DNA from: Martensiomyces pterosporus
Lineage: Eukaryota; Kickxellomycota; Kickxellomycetes; Kickxellales; Kickxellaceae
Reading direction: 5' to 3'
Assembly: GCA_025201845.1 (NCBI GenBank)
Contig: MU603934.1
Location: 1-64,000 of the forward strand
DNA: 64,000 nucleotides
This document shows, piece after piece, positions 18,958 to 29,280 of this stretch. How positions within the stretch are numbered: the first letter of the stretch is position 1; each line of letters starts with the position of its first letter. The translations under genes were made by a program, and so were the position numbers. The notes under the pieces were generated by a model. The model did not search any database, was not told the origin of the DNA, and was given only the letters and a program-made list of their open reading frames with translations.

Positions 18958-20604
18958 ATGGATTTGTACGAAGAGAAGGGGAACCACCATGTCGACATCC
19001 AGCAGCAGACACACGGGTCTGACGAGTTCAGCCCCAAGGTGGCTATTGGCGAGGTCGAGGATGGCGCCCCCACCGCCGAGCACCGCAGGCTCAAGCGCTC
19101 GCTGAAGGGCCGCCACATGGGCATGATTGCCATCGGCGGCACAATTGGCACTGGCCTGTTTATTGGTAGTGGAACCACACTGGCGACCGCCGGCCCTGCC
19201 GGATCCCTCATCGCCTACCTGCTCATCGGCTCCATGGTGTTCTTTGTCTGCACATCCTTGGGCGAAATCTCGACGTTTATTCCCTGCTCCGATCCCTTCA
19301 ACCACTTTGCTGCCCGCTTCCTGGACCCTGCCCTTGGCTTTGCATTTGGCTGGAACTACTGGTTCTCGTGGATGCTTACTGTCGGCTCGGAGCTTGTCGC
19401 ATGCGGCATCATTGTGCAGTTCTGGCTGCGAAGCCTTAATGGCGTCGTTTGGAGTCTGATTGCAATGCTCCTCATGTTCTCCATCAACGCCATTTCGGTT
19501 AGGGGCTACGGCGAGACTGAGTACTGGTTCAGCATGATCAAGGTGATTGCAGTGATCATCTTCATCATTGTTGGTGTGCTTGTCGTTACTGGAGCCGTTG
19601 GTGGCCACACCTATGGCTCAGAGAACTGGCACCTGGAAGGCGCTCCCTTCAAAGACAACATCGTCGGTATTCTCAAGTCGTGCATCATCGCTGCCTTCTC
19701 GTTCCAGGGCACGGAGATCGTTGGCGTCACCGTCGGTGAGTGCGAGAACCCCCGCCGCGATGTCCCCCGCGTCATCCGCGCGGTCTTCTGGCGCATCCTC
19801 CTGTTCTACATCCTCTCCATCTTGGTCATCGGCCTCGTCATTCCTTACACTGACGAGAACCTTGTGCAGGCTAGCAGCCCAGGCGACATCGGAATCTCGC
19901 CCTTCACGATTGTGTTCCAGAAGGCAGGTGCCAAGTGGGCTGCCCACATCATGAACGGTGTTGTCCTTATCACTGTTCTTTCGGCCGGAAACTCGGGTCT
20001 GTATGCCTGCACGCGTGTGCTGTGGAACTTGGCCAAGGAGGGCAAGGCGCCCAGGCTCTTCCGCCGCGTGACCAAGAGGGGCATTCCCATCTGGGCTCTC
20101 CTGTTTACCACCCTCTGCTCAACTGCCCTTTTGGCCATATCGTACATTGGCAACCAGGTCGTGTACGTGTTCCTTGTCAACATGAGCGGCGTCACCGGAT
20201 TCATCTTCTGGCTGGGTCTTTCGCTGAGCCACTGGCGGTTCAGGCTGGCCTACGTGCGCCAGGGATTCCAGGTCTCCGATCTGCCATACAAGGCGGCGTT
20301 CTTCCCCTTCGGCCCCGTGTATGCCTGCTTCCTCCTCACAGTCATCATCATTGGGCAGGGATATGGAACCATCTGGCCCAGCTTTGATCGAGTCAACTTT
20401 GTCTCGACCTACTTGTCCCTTCCCATGTTCGTCATCATGTGGGCTGGGTGGAAGTACTACAAGAAGACCAAGTGGGTCAAGCTGGACGAGGCCGATGTCT
20501 CGAGTGGCACTTTGCTAGAGCTCGAGCGGAATGGCGATATCGCGGTGTTCCCACACACGCCAAGCACGCTCGAAAGGATCGTTGGATTTGTTCGCCGCAA
20601 GTAA
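18958..20604 (+). CDS. Amino-acid permease of the YAT/AAP (APC) family, plasma membrane
   Basis: The 548-residue protein has about 12 membrane helices and the family signature in helix 1, MIAIGGTIGTGLFIGSGTTL (residues about 55-74). The segment with SLGEISTFIP and FNHFAARFLDPALGFAFGWN matches the family motif of yeast Gap1/Can1-type permeases, which drive proton-coupled uptake of amino acids. The N-terminal 45 residues are hydrophilic and contain Lys residues that could be ubiquitinated during endocytic downregulation. The C-tail is short and charged. Substrate range cannot be read from sequence. The next gene downstream on the same strand is another amino-acid/dicarboxylate carrier, 2 kb away. 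Confidence 0.93.
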   Translation: MDLYEEKGNHHVDIQQQTHGSDEFSPKVAIGEVEDGAPTAEHRRLKRSLKGRHMGMIAIGGTIGTGLFIGSGTTLATAGPAGSLIAYLLIGSMVFFVCTSLGEISTFIPCSDPFNHFAARFLDPALGFAFGWNYWFSWMLTVGSELVACGIIVQFWLRSLNGVVWSLIAMLLMFSINAISVRGYGETEYWFSMIKVIAVIIFIIVGVLVVTGAVGGHTYGSENWHLEGAPFKDNIVGILKSCIIAAFSFQGTEIVGVTVGECENPRRDVPRVIRAVFWRILLFYILSILVIGLVIPYTDENLVQASSPGDIGISPFTIVFQKAGAKWAAHIMNGVVLITVLSAGNSGLYACTRVLWNLAKEGKAPRLFRRVTKRGIPIWALLFTTLCSTALLAISYIGNQVVYVFLVNMSGVTGFIFWLGLSLSHWRFRLAYVRQGFQVSDLPYKAAFFPFGPVYACFLLTVIIIGQGYGTIWPSFDRVNFVSTYLSLPMFVIMWAGWKYYKKTKWVKLDEADVSSGTLLELERNGDIAVFPHTPSTLERIVGFVRRK

Positions 20605-22642
20605 GGATGGTGCAGGCGCAAGTCGCGTGTTGTCGCTGTCCTTCATTCATGCAATCCCCATTCCATGTCACATTGTTTTGTAGATCCCCCTTCCTTTCTT
20701 CTTTCTCCTTCATTGTCTGGCGCTGCGTCTCTGCCAGCTCTCCCCAATATATACATGATTTCTCTGCCTTGCCTGCCATGTGCCAGCCATCTACGTGACA
20801 CTGTGTGCTGGTTGTTGTGCTAGGCGGTCGCTTTTTTATTCCTCTTTTTCCGGATGTACGTGCACCTGACAAGTGCGAACAATTCTTGCACGCCGCAGAA
20901 CAAAATCTTGGGTGTGGCATGATTTCCTGCAAGAAAATAGCTTTTAGGTGATTTGTCCGCCAAAGAAATGAGCGCCTTCGCAAAAGCGAGCCTGCAGTTA
21001 GCATCTTCGCCTGGGATCGGCACCCTTGCCTCTGGCTTTTCTTCTCAGCAGCAAAGTGAAAAATGAGAGCGAGCGAACGCGATGCTGGCGGCCCAGAAAG
21101 AGCACCTGGCTATGGATCAAGGGTGCCTTCACTGCCGCTCTCCGACGGCTGCGCTCTACGCTTGCAGCAGAATGGCATGATGCCCATTCTGCGCACCAGT
21201 GCTTTCCTGTCCCAGTATGGCACACTCAGCAGGGTCTGTGCTGCAAATGTGCTCATCCGCCATGGACACTCCAGACATGCGCAATAATCCGCTTCCTTGG
21301 AAAGCAGGTGCTTTGCGGTCGTTTAGAGCACGCGGAGGGGCATTTTGCTTTCTTGTCCCATTCACACTATCCCCCAAACGCCCAGCCCACACACTGACCC
21401 AGCGGCCAGCTAGTGTGCCACACGCGCCCTCCTTCGTCTCGCCACTCCCCGCCACCCGACCCAACTTGCATCTGCCTCGCCCTCTGTATAGGCCGGAACC
21501 CACCACATCTGTGGCTGCAAACAGCTGCCACGCCTATCGGCCCCCACGGCTGCTCCCTGTGCCATGGAAGGTGTGCAGCGTAGATTGCGCAAAAGCAAAT
21601 ATTTGCTTAGCGGCACGCGGGCTTGATTCCATGGAAGACGCGCATCGAAATGACCGTCTGGCCGACTACGCAATCGCACAGGAAAAATTTTATATGCAGC
21701 TCGCCAGACACCCAAGGGATTTGCCACTGCCCACGAGCCGCTACAAGGACCTGGCAGCATATTAGCAGGCAACGCTACACCGAACTACGAATAGTTTTCG
21801 GATGGGCGTCATGTGGGCGTTGCCAGAGGCAGATCCTTCCGCGCTAAGCTGAAAAGCAGCAGCTGAGCAAGAGCAGTTTTCTCTGGAATGGTCCTAGTGT
21901 TCCTTTCTGTCGCAAATACCAGCTTTTCATTGGGGAGAGATAGGGAATAACCAGCTTTTAGGACGAGAAAATGATAGAACGCGCGTGCTACAGCTCTTCT
22001 GCGCATCCCTTTCCCAGGCCAAAACAGGAAGGCTCCGTTTGGACAGCCCTCATCGACGCGCTGCTTTTCAGACCTCGCCTCCCATCTCATCTCGCACAAA
22101 CAATTGACCGCTTTTAGCAATGGCCTTCGGCAGTGGCCATGGTGCGTGTGGCAAGCAAGCGTGCACGCAGGCGCTATCAGGCGAGGTGAGAGATAGAGAA
22201 GGATGGGTTGGATCCCCATGCACCCAACATGCCTATCTCTTGCTAGAATTTTCAACCCGCCTTCGCCCTCCCTCGCATGTCGCTGCAAGATAGACAGCGC
22301 CAGCAGAAATGCATTGCCGCACAGGCACAGGAGCAGAATTAGACAGATCCTGGCGCCCAGGCGTTGCTGTGGCTTTCGTATAAAAGGGACCCAGCACATC
22401 TCGCCGCTCCTGCCTCGTCTAGAGAACACACGGCCCCCACCACCCTTCGCTCAAGGCTCCCTTTTCCTTTGCTCTTGCAGTCAAAAATAGCACCAGCTTT
22501 TCCCCCTACTGCCTTCAGCCACAGGGCATTTCCTCTATTCGTTTCATCGCCTGCCATCCGCCTACTGTCTCCTCATCTCCTCTCTGCCTTTCATTTTTTG
22601 TATCTCTATCAGGCACAATAGTATACCGGATTATAGCTGGCG
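20605..22642. other. Intergenic region (2.0 kb), no supported gene
   Basis: This lies between the two carrier genes. The frames are short, lack ATG context or motifs, and overlap on opposite strands. The right end holds the DAACS promoter. Confidence 0.5.
22379..22387 (+). promoter_or_regulatory. TATA box of the DAACS symporter gene
   Basis: TATAAAAGG, about 260 bp before the ATG at 22643, followed by a CT-rich leader. Confidence 0.6.
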
Positions 22643-24181
22643 ATGACTGAGAGACCTCCACGCCCACACTCCATCCAATCTGCCCATGTCGATGCTCCGG
22701 CCACGCCGGTAGCCATGCCCGTACCGGCCACACATGGCGACGACACTAGCGAGCGACCCTCTGCTTGGAGCCGCATGACGCAGAGCGTGAAAAACGCCCT
22801 CGCCCCGCCATTCCGCTTCGTAATCAAGTGGCTACGCAAGACCAACCTGACCATGTGGATTATCCTTGGCCTCGTCCTCGGCATTGTCATCGGCCACACT
22901 GCACCCTCGTTCTCGGTCAAAATCAAGCCCCTTGCGGATATCTTCCTGCGTATGATCTCGACCCTCGTCGTGCCGCTCATCTTCTCGACACTGGTTGTCG
23001 GCATCGCTGGCCACGGCGACGACCTGGCCGCTGTTGGCCGCCTTGCAATCAAGTCGCTTATCTACTTTGAGATTGTGTCGACGCTGGCCATTCTCCTGGG
23101 TCTTCTGATGGTCAATGCCATCAAGCCCGGCAAGGGAACGGTGATCAAGGCATCCGAAGACATCCCAAAGACCAACGGCACGATTACTTGGGACGGCGAG
23201 CTGTTCAAGATCATCCCCAAGTCGTTTTTCCAGGCCGCGTCTGATGGCGAGGTGCTGCAGATCGTCTTTTGCGCCATCATGTTCGCCGTCGCACTGTGCC
23301 GCGTTCCTGCCCGCAAGCACAGGCAGACCATGTTGGCCTTCCTCAAGTCGCTCTCGGAGACCATGTTCAAGGTCACTGGTCTGGTGATGAACTACGCCCC
23401 CATCGGCATTGGCTGTGCCCTGGCCAGCACTGTCGGCAAGAACGGCCTCAGCGTTCTCATCTCTCTGGGAAAGCTTGTCGGCGCCTTGTACGGCACCTTG
23501 GTCATCTTCATCATTGTCGTTCTGATCCCAATCATGCTCATTGCCAAGATCCCCATCAAGACGTTCTTCCGCACCATCTGGCAGCCCTTCATCCTGGCTT
23601 TCAGCACCGCCTCCTCCGAGTCTGCCCTGCCAAAGGCCATGGAGAACCTGGAGAAGATGGGCATTCCCGAGAAGATCGTCGGCTTCGTCATCCCCACCGG
23701 CTACAGCTTCAACCTCGATGGAACCAGCCTGTATCTCAGTCTGGCCGCCATCTTCTGCGCACAAGCAACCGACACCCACCTGTCGGCTTCCAAGCAGGTG
23801 GTTTTGATGTTCACGCTGATGCTGACCTCGAAGGGCGTGGCTGCTATTCCGCGTGCCTCCTTTGTCGTGCTGTCTGCCGCTCTGAGCAGCTACAACATCC
23901 CCAACGATGCCCTGGCCCTGATTCTCGGTGTTGATGCCTTCATGGACATGGCTCGCACTGGCGTCAACGTGATGGGCAACTGCCTTGCTGCTTGCGTTGT
24001 TGCTCGCTGGGAGGGCGCGTACCCGCCCTATGGCCGCTGGGAAGGCAGGTGGGCCCACATGGACCCTAGGCTGCGCGCCGAGGACGAGGACGACGAGGAC
24101 AACGTGCGCCAGGGCGACTGGAAGGACTCACACAGCGAGTCGCGCAAGATTGAGGAAGGCGTCACTCACCACCGCCATTAG
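22643..24181 (+). CDS. Dicarboxylate/amino acid:cation symporter (DAACS, SLC1/GltPh fold)
   Basis: The 512-residue protein has the whole SLC1 transport core from about residue 70 to 455. Key motifs are the HP1 serine-rich tip (FSTASSESALPKAMENLEKM), the helix-7 segment FNLDGTSLYLSLAAIF, and the helix-8 substrate site FMDMARTGVNVMGN with the Asp and Asn/Arg pattern that binds acidic amino acids or C4-dicarboxylates. Bacterial GltP, DctA and archaeal GltPh share these. The added N-terminal 65 and C-terminal 55 residues are hydrophilic, the latter acidic and His-ending. SLC1 carriers are sparse in fungi, and this core reads very like bacterial proteins, so ancient horizontal transfer is possible. 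Acidic amino-acid or C4-dicarboxylate uptake is the likely role. Confidence 0.9.
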   Translation: MTERPPRPHSIQSAHVDAPATPVAMPVPATHGDDTSERPSAWSRMTQSVKNALAPPFRFVIKWLRKTNLTMWIILGLVLGIVIGHTAPSFSVKIKPLADIFLRMISTLVVPLIFSTLVVGIAGHGDDLAAVGRLAIKSLIYFEIVSTLAILLGLLMVNAIKPGKGTVIKASEDIPKTNGTITWDGELFKIIPKSFFQAASDGEVLQIVFCAIMFAVALCRVPARKHRQTMLAFLKSLSETMFKVTGLVMNYAPIGIGCALASTVGKNGLSVLISLGKLVGALYGTLVIFIIVVLIPIMLIAKIPIKTFFRTIWQPFILAFSTASSESALPKAMENLEKMGIPEKIVGFVIPTGYSFNLDGTSLYLSLAAIFCAQATDTHLSASKQVVLMFTLMLTSKGVAAIPRASFVVLSAALSSYNIPNDALALILGVDAFMDMARTGVNVMGNCLAACVVARWEGAYPPYGRWEGRWAHMDPRLRAEDEDDEDNVRQGDWKDSHSESRKIEEGVTHHRH

Positions 24182-24570
24182 CGCCTGGGGACACCGCACC
24201 AAGCCCTTCCCCCTCCCACCGAAGCAGGGCTTTTGATACTAATTATTTTCTGTTCTGTGTAATAATACCCAGGCGCAGTCCATGTTGGATTCCGCCGCTC
24301 AGCCAACGAGGAAAGCAGCTGTGTTGATCGTAGTGCGGCCGTACATCCAGCAATGTGTCAGTGCCAACAAGAGATATCACCTGGCTCCAATAATTCTTGT
24401 TGCGCAGGCGTGTGCAGTGGCTGTAATGCCAGCCAAAGCACAGCACGAGACAGAAAAAAGGCTAAGAATGTGGCCAGAAAGGTGGCAGAGGAAGCGGAAC
24501 TCCAGAGTATGTACTAAAGGGTATGCAAAACGTATACATGGCGGTGGCCGAGGCAGAGCGAATGCGCTAT
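24182..24570. other. Short convergent intergenic region
   Basis: This is the 3' flank shared by the DAACS and trehalase genes. Nothing else is recognised. Confidence 0.6.
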
Positions 24571-26874
24571 TTACGTGCGGACCAATGCCTTGCGTCTGAA
24601 AAGACCCTTGCGCTTGACACGGCACTTGCACCTCGAGCACTTGCGCTTCACAACACAGGTCGTCTGCGGGGGCGGTGGAGATGAAGTTGGGGCAGCGCTG
24701 GTAGTAGCAGGGGGAGTGGTCACCGGAGTGCTCGTGGGAGGCACAGCAGTGGGAGAGGCCGAGGTAGCTGGGGCCGTGGAGTACTTGGGGGAAGCCACAG
24801 GCAGCGTTGGAGCCGGTGCAGCCGATGTGGCAGTGCGCGTGTCCACAAGCTTGAGCTCAATGTTGGGGCACTTGGGCAGCTGGATCTGAGTCTTGTACTG
24901 GTCGAAGAGCCAGAGCGTGATGCCGTTGGTCCACGAGTAGTCGCCAGGCGAGGTGGCATTAGTGGTGGTGAGGATGTTGCCATCAGGGCCAAGCTGATAC
25001 GACTCGTAGCTGACGCCAACACCTCCACTGCTACCCGGCCCAAATGAATCGAGCACGCCCGTGATGGAGCCACCCGAGGTGTACCAGTTACAAAAGGCGC
25101 TGTTGATAGACGACTGCACGATGCTCACCGCAATCCCCGTGAACTTGGACGAAACGCTGCTGTCCGCGCCAAGCCTCTTCTCGGCGGCAGTGACGCTGTT
25201 GATGGCCACATGCTGGAGCGGCGGGTGCACGTTGGGGAAGTCCCAGCCCAGGCTTGTGTTGTAGAACGTGTTGGGCAGGCCACCTGGGAACCGGTCGTGC
25301 AAGTCGGAGATGGTGGCAAGCGCCAGCTTGGCGCCGTCAGCGGGAACCTTGTCGCCAAAGGCCCAGTACGGCCAGAGCGCGCTCATGGACCAGATGTTGG
25401 TCTGCTGGGCGGGGCCAATGTGGTAGTCAGAGAACATACCGGTCTTTGGATTGTATGTGAGGTCAAACAGGGTCTGCCAGCGCTCCTCGGCGCGGTTGCG
25501 GTATGCAACGCTCTCATCTGCGCTGGTGCCGTTGTTGACCAGGGTGCAGAAATCAGCAATGATGATCTCGGCCTGGTACAGGATCGCGTTGAGGTTGACC
25601 GCAATGGTGTCGTTGATGGCAACCGAGCCTAGGATCTCTAGCTGCTCCGAGGTGAAGTTGGCGAAGGGGTTGTCCGTGTCAATGGTCAAGCTGCGGCGAC
25701 GGAGGGCCATTTCGACCAGGTCTGGTGTGGTTCTGATGGTCGATGGGCTAGTGTACTGGATTCCAGGCGTAGTGCCAGCCTCGCTTGCCGCATAGAGGTC
25801 AGAGCCCGAGACAGCCTCGCTGATCAAATCGGGCGTCGAAAACTGGGTGCTTGCCAAGACAACGTCGTTGCGGTACTCCTCGGGGCGAATATAAGCAGCG
25901 GTTGTGCCGGATTGTTGGCTGTCAGATCCAGGATCGTCCCCCGTCTGCGCCTCCTCGATCAGATTGGGCCCGAATGTGCTAACCCTCGAGGTGACAACCT
26001 GGGACACATCGGCCTGCCGCTTGCCCAGCGAGATGGTGGCATTGCGGGTGTATGTGACGTTGACCCCGCGGTAGGTCTCCCAGAACGTGTGCTCCTTCTT
26101 CAGCAGGGGCAGGGCGCGGGCGACAAAGTCCAGGTCCTTGGTGGCGTCGTAGTAGGTCTTGACCATCAGGGCAAGCAGCGGGGGCTCCGACCTGTCTGTG
26201 TAGTAGATGCGGCCGCCGGTGGGCACAAACCCGTAGACATTGACCAAGTCGAGCAAGTTCTGCAGCACGCCCTTGGCTGTTTTGTACAGGCCAGACTTGA
26301 GCAGACCAAGCTCAATGTAGTATGTGTCCCAGTAGTGGAGCTCGCGCGACGAGTTGCTGCCAGAGGTGATGAACGTGTGGTTGACAGGCAGAAGCGAGGT
26401 TTCGCATCCATCGCAGAGGGGCTTTGTGCTCTGCCTGCGCGCAAGCTTCTTCCACTGGTTGTGAAGCGCCATGCCGTACCCGCGCAGCACGGGGTCGGTG
26501 ACGCCATCAAGGAACGGCGGGTTGTCTGTCCAGTCTTCGAGCACGGCCACTTCAATGTCGGAGCCTGCTGGGTAAAAGTTGTCGTTGACAAACTGCGTCA
26601 GTGCATCCTTCGATGCGTTGGCCGGGAGCTGGCTGAAGGCGCTGACAATGTCCTTGACGGGCTTTCTGGTTGGCATGTCAACAAACGTCTTGTCCTCGTC
26701 AAAGACCCCCGCAAGCTGGACGCTTTTCAGAATCGGGCCATCGCAGTAGATTGGGTGGTTGCAGCGCTTCTGGAGATACAGGTCCCCCGACTTGGTGTCG
26801 GGAGACGAGCTGGCTACGCTTGGTGCGGATGCTGCCCAAGTGGCTAGGACCCACAGCCTTGCTGACAGCTTCAT
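24571..26874 (-). CDS. Secreted GH37 trehalase-like protein, catalytic residues doubtful
   Basis: The 767-residue protein has a signal peptide (about 1-22), then a GH37 trehalase domain with CDGPILKSVQLAGVFDEDKTFVD, the signature-1 relic SSRELHYWDTYY (176-186), RIYYTDRSEPP (222-232), RPEEYRNDV (330-338), LGWDFPNVHPPLQHVAINSV (signature 2) and SWTNGITLWLFDQY. GH37 enzymes split trehalose to two glucoses. By eye, the segment ESGWDFSSRW that carries the catalytic acid is replaced by EAGTTPGIQY (365-374), the first Arg of PGGRF is Ser, and the catalytic-base Glu of GGGEY appears to be Ser (GVSYE). A Ser/Thr/Pro-rich mucin-like stalk follows, then a short Lys/Arg/Cys-rich tail. It may be inactive or altered. 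Confidence 0.85.
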   Translation of the reverse strand: MKLSARLWVLATWAASAPSVASSSPDTKSGDLYLQKRCNHPIYCDGPILKSVQLAGVFDEDKTFVDMPTRKPVKDIVSAFSQLPANASKDALTQFVNDNFYPAGSDIEVAVLEDWTDNPPFLDGVTDPVLRGYGMALHNQWKKLARRQSTKPLCDGCETSLLPVNHTFITSGSNSSRELHYWDTYYIELGLLKSGLYKTAKGVLQNLLDLVNVYGFVPTGGRIYYTDRSEPPLLALMVKTYYDATKDLDFVARALPLLKKEHTFWETYRGVNVTYTRNATISLGKRQADVSQVVTSRVSTFGPNLIEEAQTGDDPGSDSQQSGTTAAYIRPEEYRNDVVLASTQFSTPDLISEAVSGSDLYAASEAGTTPGIQYTSPSTIRTTPDLVEMALRRRSLTIDTDNPFANFTSEQLEILGSVAINDTIAVNLNAILYQAEIIIADFCTLVNNGTSADESVAYRNRAEERWQTLFDLTYNPKTGMFSDYHIGPAQQTNIWSMSALWPYWAFGDKVPADGAKLALATISDLHDRFPGGLPNTFYNTSLGWDFPNVHPPLQHVAINSVTAAEKRLGADSSVSSKFTGIAVSIVQSSINSAFCNWYTSGGSITGVLDSFGPGSSGGVGVSYESYQLGPDGNILTTTNATSPGDYSWTNGITLWLFDQYKTQIQLPKCPNIELKLVDTRTATSAAPAPTLPVASPKYSTAPATSASPTAVPPTSTPVTTPPATTSAAPTSSPPPPQTTCVVKRKCSRCKCRVKRKGLFRRKALVRT

Positions 26875-28420
26875 TATGTGGCAAATGGAGTTTGGAGGAG
26901 GGACAGAATATTATATGACAATGTATTTGTAAGCTGGGTCTGCGCGCGGCTGCTGCTGCTGGGCGGAGGCGAATGCTCGCGAGTATACAAATATGGACAG
27001 GGTGCAGCAGACAAAAATAAGGGGTATATTAGGTATAACTTAATTGTCGTGCCACAGCTAGGGACTCGGGTGAGCAGATGCAGCTATGGCAAGAGCAAGG
27101 TTATTAGAAACAATATAGAGAGCAAAAATAATTAGGGCTTTAGAAAAGAAATGGACAGGATTCTTGAAGAGAAAAGAGAAGAGCAGGTGCAAGGTTCGCT
27201 GCCCAGGTACATGGGCTTGGAGAGAGATGCCTGTTGCGCATCCGACGGCACCCGCCAGGGCGGAGTGGGATTTTCGCAGAGAAGCGAGTGCGGCAGTGCT
27301 ACAGCCACTACACCCGGTTTGCCCTAGCTGCGGGTAGCCTGGTCTGTCCCTTATTTGCCAGAGCAGGCTGAGAAAAAGAGGGCACTCGCAGCCCCGGCAC
27401 TCACTCTGCTGCCTGGGATATGCACTCGCCTGCACAGCAGCAAAATCACCTCCCATCCATCCGGCCGAGCCTGCTGGAAAGCAGGAAATCAGCGTGGCAG
27501 GGCCGCCTCGCTGCTGCACCTGGCGGCGGTATAGTGGGCAGGCACTGCTCGCACCCTGCCCAGTTTTTCAGATAGAAAAGCCAGGGGCTGTCAGGCTTTA
27601 AATAGCATCGACAGCTGTCTGCATGCTTGTCTGCCACTTTAATTGCCAAGCTGCGCTGATGCGAGGTTTGGTAGCATCAGCGATGACCCAACGCCCAAAC
27701 ACCAACGCGTTGCTGCGCTTCCACACTTTGGGTACGCGGAAAGGTCAAGCATAGACACGCCTCGGCATCCCCAAGACTCAGCAGCAGCTACCGCTGCAAA
27801 TAGACACAATAGCGCCTATTCTTAGCTGCAAGGAGCGCGCTATTGTTGCCAAAAGCCCAGGCTATTACGTTGCAACGCAGTGCTGGGGAAGGATGAGGCA
27901 TGACCAAAGCACCTTGGTCCTATGACTCTCTCCTGCTTCTTGCACCCACGCACACCTCCACAAAGCCAATGCTGTCCAAGCAGGAAGGCATGCCTCGGCG
28001 CCTGGCCCTGCTCACAGCTGCATTCCCAGCAGCCGGCTCGGTACCAATCTCGCGGCACCCCTTATCCCAGTCGCAGACCCCACACACCAGCAAGGACTCT
28101 TGGGGAGGGAGGAAGAAGGGCGCACGCACGTGGCAGCTTCAGCTCCCTCATCTCCGCACGTTCCTTGCCATGTTTTCAGTATGTACAAGATGCGCTGCTG
28201 CATCAGCCACATAGAATATAGGGGCTGTGCCACACATCCGCGGAACGGCTCGCTGCGCCGGCAAGGAGTTCCGCTGCCGCAGTAAGCCACTTCGGAGGTC
28301 AGAAAGGGTGCACTGTCCAACCACTGCCTATATCCGCTTTGCTTCCCTGCACACTTGTTCCAAGCACTTTTTCTCGCAGCTTCATTTTGGGCGAATTCGG
28401 CGAGGGAAATTAAGAAAAAG
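26875..28420. other. Intergenic region (1.5 kb) between divergent genes
   Basis: No gene is supported. The left third is AT-richer and holds the trehalase promoter; the rest precedes the DUF3605 gene. The small frames lack motifs. Confidence 0.5.
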
Positions 28421-28942
28421 ATGACGGTCGCCGAAGAGCTTTCCACGCCAGCAGAGCTCTCATACGAGCTGCAGCACCAAAAGCACCCGGGACGCGTAGG
28501 AGTTCAGAGGCAGTTCACCTGGGACGAAGTCAAGCAGGTCATCGCCGCCGGCCGTTTGGAGCTTCTCGGCCGCACGACACCCAAGGAGCTGGCGTACAGG
28601 GAGGACATGCAGAAGATCCGCGAGGAGCATGGCTCTGTTGTCAACTATATCCAAAAGGTCAAGCTTGCCGGATTCCTCAAGGACAACAGCAGCAAGTACC
28701 TGATGATCCCAAACGACTACCCCTATGCGCTGCCTGAGAGCACATTCCACTATATCGTGTGGTCCAAGGTGCCGCTTACCCCAGGAACTGTGCCTGACCC
28801 GGAGGTCAGGGAGCTCTTTGAGGCTGAGCTTGACGAGCAGCTGGGCACTAGCAAGCGCGAGCCGCTGTGGTTTGTCAACCCACCGCATTTGCAGAGCATC
28901 CCAGAGGTTGTCCATGGCCACTTGATCGTCAAGAGGTTTTAG
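28421..28942 (+). CDS. DUF3605 family protein (N-acetylglucosamine-induced protein 1 type)
   Basis: The frame opens earlier but the ATG at 28421 gives 173 residues with the fungal DUF3605 layout: FTWDEVKQVIAAGRLELLGR, then YREDMQKIREEHGSVVNYI, NDYPYALPESTFHYIVWSK and, at the end, LWFVNPPHLQSIPEVVHGH followed by a short basic tail. The conserved HYIVWSK and VNPPHLQSIP blocks are family markers. Members are soluble fungal proteins of unknown biochemistry; one was named for induction by N-acetylglucosamine in yeasts. It converges on the TOK channel gene. Confidence 0.8.
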   Translation: MTVAEELSTPAELSYELQHQKHPGRVGVQRQFTWDEVKQVIAAGRLELLGRTTPKELAYREDMQKIREEHGSVVNYIQKVKLAGFLKDNSSKYLMIPNDYPYALPESTFHYIVWSKVPLTPGTVPDPEVRELFEAELDEQLGTSKREPLWFVNPPHLQSIPEVVHGHLIVKRF

Positions 28943-29280
28943 AACGAGTGCCTTGCAGCCATTGGAGCCCTCCCACGTTTTCTAGATCATACTATTGTAC
29001 ACCAACGGGCGAGCTAGGAAATAAGCGCATAGCTGCTGTATCTATCAAATTGCATCTCTTAGTGCTGGCCAACGCAAGAATAGTGCCACGCGCCTTGCTG
29101 TCGATTCGGGCCATCCGCTCCAGCATTTGGGTCGGGCAAAGCCGCTTGATCAGCTATCCTACCACCACTCTTGCTGCTGCTGCTGCTGTCCTCAGCCGCG
29201 GCCATGTCGACGTCGCTGAATGCCAGCTGCCCAAGATACAAAGGGGTTTGCGGCTTTGCATCCGGGCCAGGGGAATGGAG
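28943..29280. other. Convergent intergenic region
   Basis: This is the 3' flank between the DUF3605 and TOK genes; nothing else is recognised. Confidence 0.6.

Noticed and set aside
22832..24058. 408-codon frame antisense to the DAACS gene
   Set aside because: It is composed of Asp/Glu/Gln/His-rich shadow sequence caused by GC-rich third positions of the sense gene.
24571..24700. The Lys/Cys-rich tail of the trehalase as a toxin-like or antimicrobial domain
   Set aside because: It is only about 30 residues with no known fold; a simple basic tail is sufficient explanation.
25912..26847. 311-codon frame antisense to the trehalase-like gene
   Set aside because: Shadow frame; the sense strand has clear GH37 motifs and a signal peptide.
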